Assembly: GCA_021791695.1 (NCBI GenBank) | Contig: JAJYWC010000003.1 | Location: 1 to 64,000 of the forward strand | Length of the DNA stretch: 64,000 bases | Direction of reading: 5' to 3' | Source of the DNA: an archaeon | GTDB lineage: Archaea; Thermoproteota; Nitrososphaeria; Nitrososphaerales; Gagatemarchaeaceae | Translations under genes and position numbers: made by a program | Shown here: positions 33,836-42,689 of the stretch, piece by piece | Numbering within the stretch: the first letter of the stretch is position 1 | How the letters are laid out: the number at the start of each line of letters is the position of its first letter | The notes under the pieces: model-generated | Database searches by the model: none | What the model saw: the letters and a program-made list of their open reading frames with translations, nothing else | What the model was told of the DNA's origin: nothing

Positions 33836-34363
33836 CTAGGTCTTCCGGAACTTGCCAAATATGCGCCCAAGGAGACCGGACTTTTCCTTCTGTGGCGCGA
33901 CCTCGGCGGAAGGAGCTTGCTCAGCGACATGGACTGGTTCCTGGACGGCCACCGGCTCCGGACCGAGTGCCTCGATGGGCAAGATAGGCTCGGGTGCCGC
34001 GAGATGAATTTCGGGCTGCGGTTCGGGCGTTGAAGGTGCGATCGCTTCTGGGATGGCTGGAGCCGCCAGGGCCGCTTCCGCCGCTGCTATCGGCGCCGTA
34101 GCCGGAGCTGGATCGGATTCCTCAACCGCGATCAGTTCGGGAGCGCTGTTCGCTGCAGGAGAACCCTCGAACCTTCGATGGAAGAAAACGTCGTTATAAG
34201 ACCTCGAATTGGACGACATGCCGGCTGTACCATCCGGGACGGGCGCCGTCGATGCGACCGAGACGCTTCCGGGGACGTCGGCCGCCGAGGCAAGCTGCTG
34301 CGATGCCGTCCGGCGGGTCTTTTTTTCCCGCTTGAGCGGGTTGTCACCTAGTCCTCTCGGCAA
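33836..34363 (-). CDS. Ala/Pro-rich disordered protein, candidate ParA partner
   Basis: 175 residues from TTG 34363, overlapping the ParA stop by 16 bases, so translation is coupled. The N-terminus is strongly basic (NPLKREKKTRR at 8-18), the middle is a long Ala/Pro/Glu-rich disordered region (about 70-155) and the last 14 residues (SGLLGRIFGKFRKT) form a basic amphipathic helix. A short motif, SYNDVFFHRRFEG, sits at about 54-66. ParA-type ATPases are stimulated by basic N-terminal peptides of partners such as ParB and McdB, so this is a good partner candidate. No sequence family is known to me. Confidence 0.55.
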   Translation of the reverse strand: MPRGLGDNPLKREKKTRRTASQQLASAADVPGSVSVASTAPVPDGTAGMSSNSRSYNDVFFHRRFEGSPAANSAPELIAVEESDPAPATAPIAAAEAALAAPAIPEAIAPSTPEPQPEIHLAAPEPILPIEALGPEPVAVQEPVHVAEQAPSAEVAPQKEKSGLLGRIFGKFRKT

Positions 34364-35184
34364 GAGAGTATCTCCTGTGCTAGGGCGTCATACGCCTTGG
34401 CCCCGTTGCACCCCGAGTCATACTCGAAGATTGACTTGTGATAGCTCGGAGCCTCGGCCAGTCTCACGTTTACCGGGATGACGGTCGTGTACACCCTGCC
34501 TTCGTTGAACTCGTGCCTCACGCGGGAGGCGACCTCTCTCGAGAGAATCGTCCTGCGGTCGTACATGGTGAGCACCGCACCCATCACGGAGAGCTCGGGA
34601 TTGATGTCTTCCCTGACCTTCCTCACTGTTTCCAGGAGCTGGACGACGCCGTCCATCGCAAAGTACTGTGTCTGGACGGGAATGAGGACCTCTGTGGCGG
34701 CCGTAAGGGTGTTGACCGTGAGAATTCCAAGGGACGGAGGGGTGTCTATCAGGACGTAGTCGTAGTCTCCCTCTTCCTTCATCTCCTTCAGCTTCTTCTT
34801 GAGCTTGAACTGCATGTTGATGTCGTTCGCCAACCGGATCTGGCAGGCGCTGAGGTCCCCATCGGCGGGGGCGACGTCAAGATTCTCTCTGCACTCTTTG
34901 ATCAGAATGTCCTGCAGAGATACGGAATCATCTATCAACAGGTCGGCCGTCGACCTCTCGATAGGTGTCTCGGGTGAGACGAGATAGTCAGTGGCGTTTG
35001 CCTGCGGGTCCATGTCGATGAGAAGCACCTTCTTCCCGGCCGCCGCGAACTGGCAGGAAAGGTTCACCGTGAGGTCAGTCTTTCCGACGCCTCCCTTCTG
35101 ATTCGCTACCGCGATCACTCGCGTCTGCGCGGTCGAGTACTTTGCGGTCGACCGATGCGCCCTCTCAAGTGCGGTCATCGTCAT
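34348..35184 (-). CDS. ParA/Soj-type ATPase
   Basis: 278 residues from ATG 35184, about 30 bases after CTAATATCG. The deviant Walker A is NQKGGVGKTD (29-37), with Asp37 where most ParA proteins have Thr. Walker A' is LLIDMDPQANAT and Walker B VLIDTPPS. ParA ATPases position DNA or large complexes on the nucleoid. There is no recognisable parB or parS; the overlapping downstream gene fills the partner place. Confidence 0.88.
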   Translation of the reverse strand: MTMTALERAHRSTAKYSTAQTRVIAVANQKGGVGKTDLTVNLSCQFAAAGKKVLLIDMDPQANATDYLVSPETPIERSTADLLIDDSVSLQDILIKECRENLDVAPADGDLSACQIRLANDINMQFKLKKKLKEMKEEGDYDYVLIDTPPSLGILTVNTLTAATEVLIPVQTQYFAMDGVVQLLETVRKVREDINPELSVMGAVLTMYDRRTILSREVASRVRHEFNEGRVYTTVIPVNVRLAEAPSYHKSIFEYDSGCNGAKAYDALAQEILSCRED

Positions 35185-35395
35185 GGCTATCTGCGCGAGA
35201 GAGGATTTCCAGGCGATATTAGACGGAGGGTGATTTTCGGTTGAGCTTCGAGACAATTCCTCTGCACACGATATCCGGTTCGGAGTATCGTGGGCACCGA
35301 AGGCTCGTTGCCCTCGTAGGTCTCCATTGCCCTGTACTTGGCTTTAGCCGAGGAGACCTTCTTCTGAGACCCGTGACCTGAAATCCACCTCTGTT

Positions 35396-36346
35396 CTATG
35401 CGGCCTTTTCGTAATGGGCGACGAGGTGCCTGCCCTGGGAGTAGCTGTCGAGGTACTCGAAGCGATAGCCGTTCTCGAGAAGGATGTTGAACAGGGCGGC
35501 CTCGGCCTCCGCGCCAATCCAGTGATGCATCTCGACCATTATGTCCGGATGGCACCTGGCAAGGGTCTTGCGTGCCCCCTTGAAGACCTCTAGTTCGTGG
35601 CCTTCGACATCGACCTTGAGGAGGTCAGCCTGCTGTAGGTCGAGGCTGTCGAGCGTGCGCAATGGGACCGTCACCCCCTTCAAGTCAGATATCCTGGAGG
35701 TCGCGCCATTCTGGGACAGGTTCGCCGTGCCCTCAGACGAACTCAGAGCGCACTCCTGGACATCTATGGTAAGATGGTTGATCTCGGCGTTGCGTTTCAA
35801 TAGCTTCACGTTCTCCGGGTTCGGCTCGAACGGATAGACCTTGGTCCCTCTGGAGAGAGCCCTCAACGAATACGCGCCGACGTTGGCGCCTACGTCCACG
35901 AATACCTTCCCGGGCCCGAAGCGCGAACCGAGAAACTCCTTCACCTTTGGCTCGTGCTCGAGCAGCACCGTCCAGGCACCGGGGTATCCCACGGGTAACT
36001 CCCACCAGAGACCGTCGCGGTTCTGAACGTCAACCCGTCCTGTAGCCTTCCTCTGCGTCTGGGTGACGGTGAGCCTGCTGTCCACCTTGTTCGAGTACTC
36101 GTTTCTGCCGTCGCGCCGGAGGAACTTGACCGGCGAACCGATGACCACCTTCGTCTCGGCGACCGAACCGTCCGCGAGAGGGACGTTGACTAGGAGGTCG
36201 ATGTGGTCGGGGGCGCCTTCCTGGTGGACGAGCGTGTTCACATATTCAAAGTCAACCTTCTCCACGCCAAGGAAGGAGGTTGGCATCGTGTTTGGATTGG
36301 GCCGGGGCTCGTCCCTGTCCTTCGGTGGGTCCTCTTCTTCGGCCAT
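35396..36346 (-). CDS. FkbM family methyltransferase
   Basis: 316 residues. An unusual N-terminal 120 residues of unknown fold is followed by the SAM domain: VFVDVGANVGAYS (motif I), YPFEPNPEN (acidic loop), and VDVEGHELEVFKGA, the FkbM signature. FkbM enzymes O-methylate sugars or natural products. Between it and the ParA promoter (35185-35395) a frame reads KVSSAKAKYRAMETYEGNEP on the minus strand but has no clear start, so it is not called. Confidence 0.78.
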   Translation of the reverse strand: MAEEEDPPKDRDEPRPNPNTMPTSFLGVEKVDFEYVNTLVHQEGAPDHIDLLVNVPLADGSVAETKVVIGSPVKFLRRDGRNEYSNKVDSRLTVTQTQRKATGRVDVQNRDGLWWELPVGYPGAWTVLLEHEPKVKEFLGSRFGPGKVFVDVGANVGAYSLRALSRGTKVYPFEPNPENVKLLKRNAEINHLTIDVQECALSSSEGTANLSQNGATSRISDLKGVTVPLRTLDSLDLQQADLLKVDVEGHELEVFKGARKTLARCHPDIMVEMHHWIGAEAEAALFNILLENGYRFEYLDSYSQGRHLVAHYEKAA

Positions 36347-36412
36347 TATCCTTCGTCAGGCTCGCCGGGGTATTTAGTGTTAGGAAGTCGGACCTGGAAC
36401 GGTAGGCTCCGT

Positions 36413-37468
36413 TCACAGGAGCGACTGTAACTTGGCGTAGTACGTGGCTCCGGATATCGTCGAGCTGTCCTGATAGCCGCCCGAGCAGTACAAGTTCCCT
36501 GAGCTGGCCACGCAGGCGGTCTCTATTCCTACGGGATAGTTGCCGGCTTTGTGCCACTGACCCACTCCATCCGAAGATACTGGCGCCGAGTAGACCCCGT
36601 TGGAAGAGGAGCTCGTCCCGTTGGGCACTCCGCCCACGCATACCAAGCTCCCGGCGTCGATGACGCAGGTCTGCCCGTAGGCATCGAAGGGATAGGACGT
36701 GCTAGCCGACCACTGCCCAATCCCGGAAGACGAAATAGGCGCATAGTACACGCTCGCGACGCCGTTGTTGCTGGCATCGACGCCTCCGACACAGTATATG
36801 TCGGACTTGGAAGCGGCGCAGGCTTCGAACGACACCGTGCTTGGGTACGCCGTCGTGTGCTTCCAGACCCCTATCCCACCCGATGATATCGATGCGAACC
36901 AAGCGGAGTTTGTCGGGATGACGGTGGAGTTGGTGCCACTGGTCTCGTTCTCGCCTCCGAGGCAGTAGATGTACCCGGAGGAGGCGACACACGCCTGGCT
37001 GTCTATCGCCACCGGATAGGATGTGGTCGAGTTCCAGGAGCCGATTCCCGAGCTCGTAAGCGGCGCGTAGTACGAGGATGCAAGGTCATCTCCCACGTCG
37101 TCGTACGAGCCGCCGATGCAGTACGCGAAACCGCCTGACGAGACGCACGACTGGAGCCCGACCGTCTGCGGATAGTTTCCGTCTGTCGTCCACCCACTCA
37201 TGCCTGCCGCTGACACGGCGGCCGAGTAGACGTTGTTCCTCGAGTTCCCGTTGTAGTCGATTCCTCCTACGCAGTATATCGTCGCCGTGCCGTTGAAGCA
37301 AGACTGACCGACTACGCCGGGAGTCCCGCTCACCTGGAGCGGATAGCCGGGGCCGCTCGTCCACGTACCGGGGGGACCGGAGGTGCTCAACGACGAGTAG
37401 ACGAACAGCGCTATGACTCCGATTACCACGACGACGATGATGACGACCAGGACCCGTGAAATCCTCAT
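36413..37468 (-). CDS. Secreted cysteine-rich six-repeat protein (kelch-like propeller)
   Basis: 351 residues. One N-terminal membrane helix (VLVVIIVVVVIGVIALFVY) anchors a domain of six repeats of about 50 residues. Each has a pair of Cys about 10-11 apart ending in C-x-GG (IYCVGG, AYCIGG, IYCLGG, IYCVGG, LVCVGG, LYCSGG), and each of the first five closes with a G-x-W strand. The pattern fits a six-bladed kelch-like propeller with one disulfide per blade, on the cell surface. Function is unknown. Confidence 0.65.
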   Translation of the reverse strand: MRISRVLVVIIVVVVIGVIALFVYSSLSTSGPPGTWTSGPGYPLQVSGTPGVVGQSCFNGTATIYCVGGIDYNGNSRNNVYSAAVSAAGMSGWTTDGNYPQTVGLQSCVSSGGFAYCIGGSYDDVGDDLASSYYAPLTSSGIGSWNSTTSYPVAIDSQACVASSGYIYCLGGENETSGTNSTVIPTNSAWFASISSGGIGVWKHTTAYPSTVSFEACAASKSDIYCVGGVDASNNGVASVYYAPISSSGIGQWSASTSYPFDAYGQTCVIDAGSLVCVGGVPNGTSSSSNGVYSAPVSSDGVGQWHKAGNYPVGIETACVASSGNLYCSGGYQDSSTISGATYYAKLQSLL

Positions 37469-37568
37469 AGAGAGCCCTGGCCGCGGCCGGTATCGTCATC
37501 TTAAGCCTTGTGAAGGCAGGGGGCCTCTCGGGCAAGACCTAAGCGATGGCCTTGAGGACGCCACCGAG

Positions 37569-37802
37569 ATGGGGCCGATGAGACGTCCAGCCTTTGCGGT
37601 GCCACCCAGAGTCGCACTACCCATACTGCTCGTGATAGTTGGCACGATGTTCCTCCTATTCGTCTCCCTCGACAGCAACGGCGTTTCCCTCGCGAAGATA
37701 GCCGCTACCGTGGTCGTCACGGCCGCGATTCTGGTGGTCTTCGCCGTCCTCGCCCTCGTCTCGAGGGCCTCGAGGGGTGGGAGACGGGACGGCGCTGACT
37801 AG
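37569..37802 (+). CDS. Small two-helix membrane protein
   Basis: 77 residues from ATG 37569 (another ATG three codons on). Two membrane helices lie at about 14-30 and 40-62, with a basic tail (SRASRGGRRDGAD). Its stop overlaps the stop of the next, convergent gene. Unknown family. Confidence 0.45.
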   Translation: MGPMRRPAFAVPPRVALPILLVIVGTMFLLFVSLDSNGVSLAKIAATVVVTAAILVVFAVLALVSRASRGGRRDGAD

Positions 37803-38083
37803 GACTCCAGCTTGACCCGGGCCTTGAACTTGAACTCGTGAGCGGTGGGCGGACGGTGCTCGCCAGCGGCGGCCTTCTTCTTCCCTTCGCCCGGCTTCAG
37901 GTAAGCCCACTCAGGGTCTGTTATCTGGAAGTTCTCCACCACCTTCTTTGTCTTCGTTTCGACCACCTCGACCGGAGTGATGGCGTGGTACCCCTTGCCC
38001 TCGAGGGGCAGCATCCTCTCCCACATGTCCTGCACGGCCTCCATCACGGAGTTGCCTCGTCCGTCGATGTCTATTATCACCAC
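37799..38083 (-). CDS. Small conserved protein, unknown
   Basis: 94 residues from GTG 38083. It starts with a beta strand (VVIIDIDGRG) and a helix, then a beta-rich middle (YHAITPVEVVETKTKKV), a Lys/Ala linker and a basic C-terminus. No motif known to me. Confidence 0.45.
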   Translation of the reverse strand: MVIIDIDGRGNSVMEAVQDMWERMLPLEGKGYHAITPVEVVETKTKKVVENFQITDPEWAYLKPGEGKKKAAAGEHRPPTAHEFKFKARVKLES

Positions 38084-38174
38084 GAGGGACCGTACGGACC
38101 CCTCGTAGAAATGCTTGGCGCTGGCGGCCCAAGCTCAACATTGATAACCCCGGCCCGAGTCGAGCGGCACGGCA

Positions 38175-38825
38175 TTGGTGACGAAAGACGAGGTACTTCG
38201 CCGCATCCACCAAGCTGGAGTCATCGCGATATTTCGCGTCGACGCCCCCGACAGGTGCATTCCAGCGATGGAGGCCCTGGCAAGGGGAGGACTGAATGTC
38301 TTCGAGGTTACGATGACCACGCCGGACGCGGTGCGCGTGGTATCTAAGGCAACCAAGAAGTTTGGGGACAGCGCGCTCGTCGGCGCGGGAACGGTCATCC
38401 GCGCGAACGAGGCCGAGAAGGCCATATCCTCCGGAGCCCAGTTCATCGTGAGCCCCTCACTAAGCAGGGAGGTCATCGAAGTGTGTGGGAAGCGCGGCGT
38501 CGTATCCTGTCCGGGGGCTTTCACAGCGACAGAGATAGTCCAGGCGCGCGAGTGGGGCGCTGACCTGGTCAAGGTTTTTCCGGCATCGCAGGTCGGCCCG
38601 GACTACATCAGAGCGATACGGGGGCCGCTGCCAGACGTGCCTCTCGTCCCCACCGGAGGGATCGACGCTTCCAACCTGAAAGAATACTTGCATGCAGGTG
38701 CCTTTGCCGTGGGAATAGGCGGAGGGCTCATCCCGGCAATGTCCCTCGCTAAGGAAAGGTATGACAAAATCACGGCGGGCGCGGCCGCGGTGGTGGGAGC
38801 CATCAGGGAGGCGAGGGCGGTATGA
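38175..38825 (+). CDS. eda: KDPG/KHG aldolase, bacterial Eda type
   Basis: 216 residues from TTG 38175. The Schiff-base Lys133 lies in GADLVKVFPAS, Glu44 in NVFEVTMTTP, and Thr/Pro in SCPGAFTATE, all standard for class I Eda. It splits 2-keto-3-deoxy-6-phosphogluconate into pyruvate and glyceraldehyde 3-phosphate. Many archaea use the unrelated KdgA instead. It overlaps the KDG kinase gene by 4 bases, so the pair gives KDG to KDPG to C3 products. Confidence 0.9.
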   Translation: MVTKDEVLRRIHQAGVIAIFRVDAPDRCIPAMEALARGGLNVFEVTMTTPDAVRVVSKATKKFGDSALVGAGTVIRANEAEKAISSGAQFIVSPSLSREVIEVCGKRGVVSCPGAFTATEIVQAREWGADLVKVFPASQVGPDYIRAIRGPLPDVPLVPTGGIDASNLKEYLHAGAFAVGIGGGLIPAMSLAKERYDKITAGAAAVVGAIREARAV

Positions 38826-39805
38826 GCGGTGGGCCGGATGTCGTGACTCTCGGCGAGGCGATGCTCCGTCTCTCTCCCCCGGACCACCAAAGGCTGGAGC
38901 AATCGACGAGCCTTGATGTAAACGTGGGCGGGGCTGAGCTCAGCGTCGCGATAGGCGTGGCGAGGCTCGGGCTCAGGTCGGCCTGGGTGACGAAGCTCCC
39001 GAAGACCCCGCTCGGAAGGATAATCGCCAACCACGCTCGTGCGATGGAGGTAGACGTCTCCAAGATAGTCTGGACCGACGAGAGGAGGGTGGGGCTGTAC
39101 TTCCTCGAGTTCGGTGCCGCCCCAAGGCCCTCGTCGGTGATCTACGACCGGAAGGACTCGGCAGCTAGCAATCTCAAGCCGGGGGACGTCGACTGGAAGT
39201 TCCTCAAAGGGGTGAAGCTCTTCCATATCAGCGGTATCACGCCGGCACTCAGCGAGACGAACAGGGAGACGACGCTCCACGCCCTGAAGCAGGCGAAGAG
39301 GTGGGGTTGCAGGGTCTCGTTCGATGTGAACTACAGGTCCAAACTCTGGAGCCCGAGCGAGGCTGAGCTCGCCTGCACCCCTATTGCGAAGATGGCGGAC
39401 ATACTCATCGCGTCGGACGCGTCGTCAATCTGGAACGTCGACAAGGAGCCCGAGAGGATGGTGAAGGCTCTGAAGAAGAAGCTCGGAGTCCCTCTCGTTG
39501 TCACGACCAAGCGTGCCGACGACGGGACATTCAGGAGCAGGATCAGCAGCATTGCGGTCTCGGACAAGAGATACGAGAGCAGCAGACCATATGACGTCGA
39601 GGTCGTCGACAGGCTCGGCACGGGCGACAGCTTCGCCGCCGGGTTCATCTACGGCTACCTGACCGGAGGTGTTCAGAGGGGACTGGACTACGGCGACGCG
39701 ATGGCTGCCTTCAAGGTCTCGACGCCCGGTGACTCCAACTACGCAACGAAGGACGAGATCGACAGACTGCTCGCATCGGGTCCCAACCTCAGGATCCAGA
39801 GGTAG
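38822..39805 (+). CDS. kdgK: 2-keto-3-deoxygluconate kinase (PfkB family)
   Basis: 327 residues. N-terminal GEAMLRLSPP and GGAELSVAIGVARLG are PfkB sugar-site motifs; the C-terminal DRLGTGDSFAAGF holds the catalytic Asp and anion hole. Overlap with eda makes KDG the most likely substrate. Operon with eda and probably the SDR 57 bases downstream. Confidence 0.85.
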   Translation: MSGGPDVVTLGEAMLRLSPPDHQRLEQSTSLDVNVGGAELSVAIGVARLGLRSAWVTKLPKTPLGRIIANHARAMEVDVSKIVWTDERRVGLYFLEFGAAPRPSSVIYDRKDSAASNLKPGDVDWKFLKGVKLFHISGITPALSETNRETTLHALKQAKRWGCRVSFDVNYRSKLWSPSEAELACTPIAKMADILIASDASSIWNVDKEPERMVKALKKKLGVPLVVTTKRADDGTFRSRISSIAVSDKRYESSRPYDVEVVDRLGTGDSFAAGFIYGYLTGGVQRGLDYGDAMAAFKVSTPGDSNYATKDEIDRLLASGPNLRIQR

Positions 39806-39862
39806 CGGACGTCCGTACCTTCCCCGGGAACGCTTAACTCGGCTCGAACCGGGAAGGCCTCC

Positions 39863-40639
39863 ATGAAGCTCGAGGGCAAGGCCGCCATAGTGACCGGCGC
39901 GTCGCGCGGCATCGGGAGAGCCGTCGCAAGGACGCTCGCCCGTGAAGGCGCCCGCACGATGGTCAACTACGTTCAGGGCGGCCAGGACGCGGAGAGGGTC
40001 GTCGGGGAGATCGAGAAGGATGGAGGGCGGGCGCTCTCGTTCAAGGCGGACGTGTCGTCGAGAAAGGAGGCAACGGCGCTCGTGGAGAGAACCGTGGCCG
40101 AGTTTGGGACGGTCGACATTCTCGTCAACAACGCAGGCGTACTCCTCGGAGGCGGAGTCCTCGATACGACCGAGGCTGACTGGGACAGGTGCCTTGCGGT
40201 TAACCTCAAGGGACCCTACAACACCATGCAGGCTGCCGCGAAGGTGATGGTGAAGCAGAGGTCCGGCAAGATCATAAACGTCTCCTCGATATCGGGTCTC
40301 CTCGGCGCTCCCGAGGGCGAGCTCGCATACAGCGCGAGCAAGGCGGGCCTTAACGCGATGACCGCCGTGGCCGCGCTCGACCTGGGCGCCTATGGCATAA
40401 ACGTCAACTGCGTCGCGCCGGGATGGACGGTCACAGAGATGGTGGTGCGACGGGCGGGGGGCAGGGAGGCCTTCGAGAAGCTGACCGCGACCAAGGCAAG
40501 GCAGGCGATAATGGGGAGGGTCGGGGACCCACAGGACATCGCCAACGCGGTCCTCTTCCTCGCCTCGCAGGACTCGAGCTTCATAACGGGTCAGGTCATA
40601 GTGGTGGACGGCGGACGCAAGGATTTCCTTCACATGTAG
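39863..40639 (+). CDS. Short-chain dehydrogenase in the KDG cassette
   Basis: 258 residues: TGASRGIGR, NNAGVLLGGG, SSISG and YSASKAG (catalytic Tyr, Lys). Position behind eda and kdgK suggests a role in uronate or deoxy-sugar breakdown, for example a KduD-like step that makes KDG, but FabG-like activity is not excluded. Confidence 0.85.
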   Translation: MKLEGKAAIVTGASRGIGRAVARTLAREGARTMVNYVQGGQDAERVVGEIEKDGGRALSFKADVSSRKEATALVERTVAEFGTVDILVNNAGVLLGGGVLDTTEADWDRCLAVNLKGPYNTMQAAAKVMVKQRSGKIINVSSISGLLGAPEGELAYSASKAGLNAMTAVAALDLGAYGINVNCVAPGWTVTEMVVRRAGGREAFEKLTATKARQAIMGRVGDPQDIANAVLFLASQDSSFITGQVIVVDGGRKDFLHM

Positions 40640-40649
40640 CAGGGCGCCC

Positions 40650-41480
40650 CTAGGCGAGCCTCATCTGTTGGGCCGAAGGTGGGTTGTCGATAAGGTGCGA
40701 CATCATCTTCTGCTTCTCAACCTGCTGAGGTGTAGCCCTTCCCAGCTCCTTCAGGAGCTTAAGCGCGTTCTCGGGGGCGTTGCCGCGGAAGTGGTTGTTG
40801 AAGTACGCGTAGGAGTGGGCCGTCGCCGCCGCCACCTCCTTTATCCTGGATACCCACAGCTGTATCTCCTTGTCTGAATAGCGGTAGTTGTACCAGGGTG
40901 CGGCACCGCGTCCGTGGAACCGGACGAAGGCGAAATCGGCGGTCACGACGGTGTCCGGAGGGAGGAGGGGCTCGTCCACGACCGTGTTCGCTATATTGCA
41001 CTTCTTCAGGAGGTCCCAGGTCTCCGGTCTCAGCCACGACTCGTTCCTGAACTCGATGGCGAATTTCACGTCGGTCGGGAGGATCTCGAAGAAGCGTATC
41101 AGCCTGACCAGGCCCGTCTCGTATGCGAAGCTGGGCGGGAGTTGTATTAGCAGCGGGCCCAGCTTCCTCGCGTCCATCAGGGGTTTCATGTCGTGAAGGA
41201 ACCTGTAGACGTCCCTGTCCACACCCTTCTCCACGTCGAGCTTCTTGTCGTGCGTTATCAGCTTCGGGAGTTTGGCGGTGAAGACGAAGTTATCAGGAGT
41301 GGTTCTTGCGCAGCCCTGTATCATGGCCCTCTTCGGGTAGGCGTAGAAGGTCGAGTCTATCTCGACCGTGTCGAAATAGCGGGAGTAGTACGACAGCTTG
41401 TTCTTCTCCCCCTTTGGGTAGAATACCGTCTCCCATTCCTTGTAGGACCAGCCGGATGTCCCGACGCGCAGCTCGCCCAA
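40650..41480 (-). CDS. DUF72 family protein (YecE-like)
   Basis: 276 residues from TTG 41480, about 25 bases after CTTATATCGG. RVGTSGWSYKEW at the start, FDTVEIDSTFYAYP, FAIEFRNESWL and FVRFHGR are the DUF72 signatures of a TIM-barrel-like fold. The biochemical role is unknown. Confidence 0.85.
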   Translation of the reverse strand: MGELRVGTSGWSYKEWETVFYPKGEKNKLSYYSRYFDTVEIDSTFYAYPKRAMIQGCARTTPDNFVFTAKLPKLITHDKKLDVEKGVDRDVYRFLHDMKPLMDARKLGPLLIQLPPSFAYETGLVRLIRFFEILPTDVKFAIEFRNESWLRPETWDLLKKCNIANTVVDEPLLPPDTVVTADFAFVRFHGRGAAPWYNYRYSDKEIQLWVSRIKEVAAATAHSYAYFNNHFRGNAPENALKLLKELGRATPQQVEKQKMMSHLIDNPPSAQQMRLA

Positions 41481-41565
41481 TCTGGGACCCTCGGGGTTTC
41501 GGCCGATATAAGATGCATCTGTGGCAAGGGCCGGCCGTGGTCAGGGTTACCCTTCCAATCTCCGG

Positions 41566-42141
41566 TCAGGACTTCTTGGCTTCGGTCCCAGGCGCCGGTG
41601 CGAACCTCGAGACACCGGTCAATCCTGACAGCGCCATCTCCGCTCCCGCGAAGATCAGGACCACGGCGAGGACGGTCGCCAGGGTCAGGAGCGTGAGGTC
41701 GGGCAGGGCGAGGACGGCCACCGAGAGTACCACGGCGAGCAGACCCACCCCGAGCACGGACATCCTGTGCCAGTCAGCGGTCGCCCTGTGCAGGTAGCCG
41801 TGAAGCATCCTGTTCAGTCCATAAACGAGAAGGCCGAACGAGACGATCACGACGAGTCCTGCCGCCCCGAGGCTGGGGTACGCGACCGCCAGTATGGCGA
41901 GCACGAGGCAGATGAGCCCTGTGACCAGTCCCAGAGACTTCAGGCTCGCCGGAAGACGCCTGAGGCCGAAGATCGAGACGATCCTGAACGACGCGAAGAG
42001 CAGACCCAGCGCCAGCAGGACGACGAGGGTGGCAATCCCGAGGCTCGGGAACGCGAGGACGAGCAGCCCGAGTATCATGGCACCCAGGCCAAACGCCACT
42101 TCGAGACCCCGGAACCAATTGGGATGTCTGGAAGAGTCCAA
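41566..42141 (-). CDS. DUF308/HdeD-like membrane protein
   Basis: 191 residues from TTG 42141, about 36 bases after CTTAAATAG. Six hydrophobic segments occur in three pairs with recurring F/YPSLG motifs (AFPSLGIAT, AYPSLGAAG, ALPDLTLLT), the internal repeat seen in HdeD/DUF308 proteins. In enterobacteria HdeD is linked to acid stress; here the role is unknown. Confidence 0.7.
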   Translation of the reverse strand: MDSSRHPNWFRGLEVAFGLGAMILGLLVLAFPSLGIATLVVLLALGLLFASFRIVSIFGLRRLPASLKSLGLVTGLICLVLAILAVAYPSLGAAGLVVIVSFGLLVYGLNRMLHGYLHRATADWHRMSVLGVGLLAVVLSVAVLALPDLTLLTLATVLAVVLIFAGAEMALSGLTGVSRFAPAPGTEAKKS

Positions 42142-42263
42142 GAAGAATCTGGTCCACGTCCGTCCAGCTGCTCTATTTAAGCAGGGAAGCAGGAGACGAC
42201 GCTCTCCGCCGGTCACGCGACGCTTGCTCACCCTTATTAGCGAGAGGAACCGTCCATAACAAC

Positions 42264-42662
42264 ATGTCAGCGAAGGACAGCCCGAGTCAGCTCCATAAGA
42301 GACTGGTCATGGGTCTTATCGATTACATGAATAAGAACGACTGGCAGGTCGTGCACGCTGCAGGCGTCAGCGGATACCTGGAGCCCTTCGCCATCGGCGG
42401 CTACACGCCGGACGTTATCGCAAAGAGGTCCGACGGACTGATAGCTGTGGGGGAGGCGGAGACGTGCGAACGGCTGGGCGAGGAGAAGACGCTAAGGCAA
42501 TTCTCAGCATTCTCAGACCTTTCGACGACCCAGGGCAAACTCGGGGTGCCTTTCTTCGTCGTCGTCCCCGAATCGTGCATCGACAAGCTCGACGAGATAC
42601 TGAATTCCAAGTACGCTTCCAAGATGGACAGGATAATGCGCGTCAAGATGGCCGGCGTCTGA
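42264..42662 (+). CDS. PD-(D/E)xK-like small protein
   Basis: 132 residues. The order GGYTPDVIAKR, then LIAVGEAET, then a helix and the strand VPFFVVVPES resembles the core of a restriction-endonuclease fold with D...ExE in place of D...ExK. No partner gene is adjacent. It could be a nuclease-fold protein without the usual Lys; function unknown. Confidence 0.45.
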   Translation: MSAKDSPSQLHKRLVMGLIDYMNKNDWQVVHAAGVSGYLEPFAIGGYTPDVIAKRSDGLIAVGEAETCERLGEEKTLRQFSAFSDLSTTQGKLGVPFFVVVPESCIDKLDEILNSKYASKMDRIMRVKMAGV

Positions 42663-42689
42663 CGCGGGTCAAGCGTGCGAGGGCCGGAC

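Noticed and set aside
35187-35395. Small minus-strand gene between ParA and FkbM
   Set aside because: A partly protein-like frame exists, but it has no sensible start and overlaps the ParA promoter.
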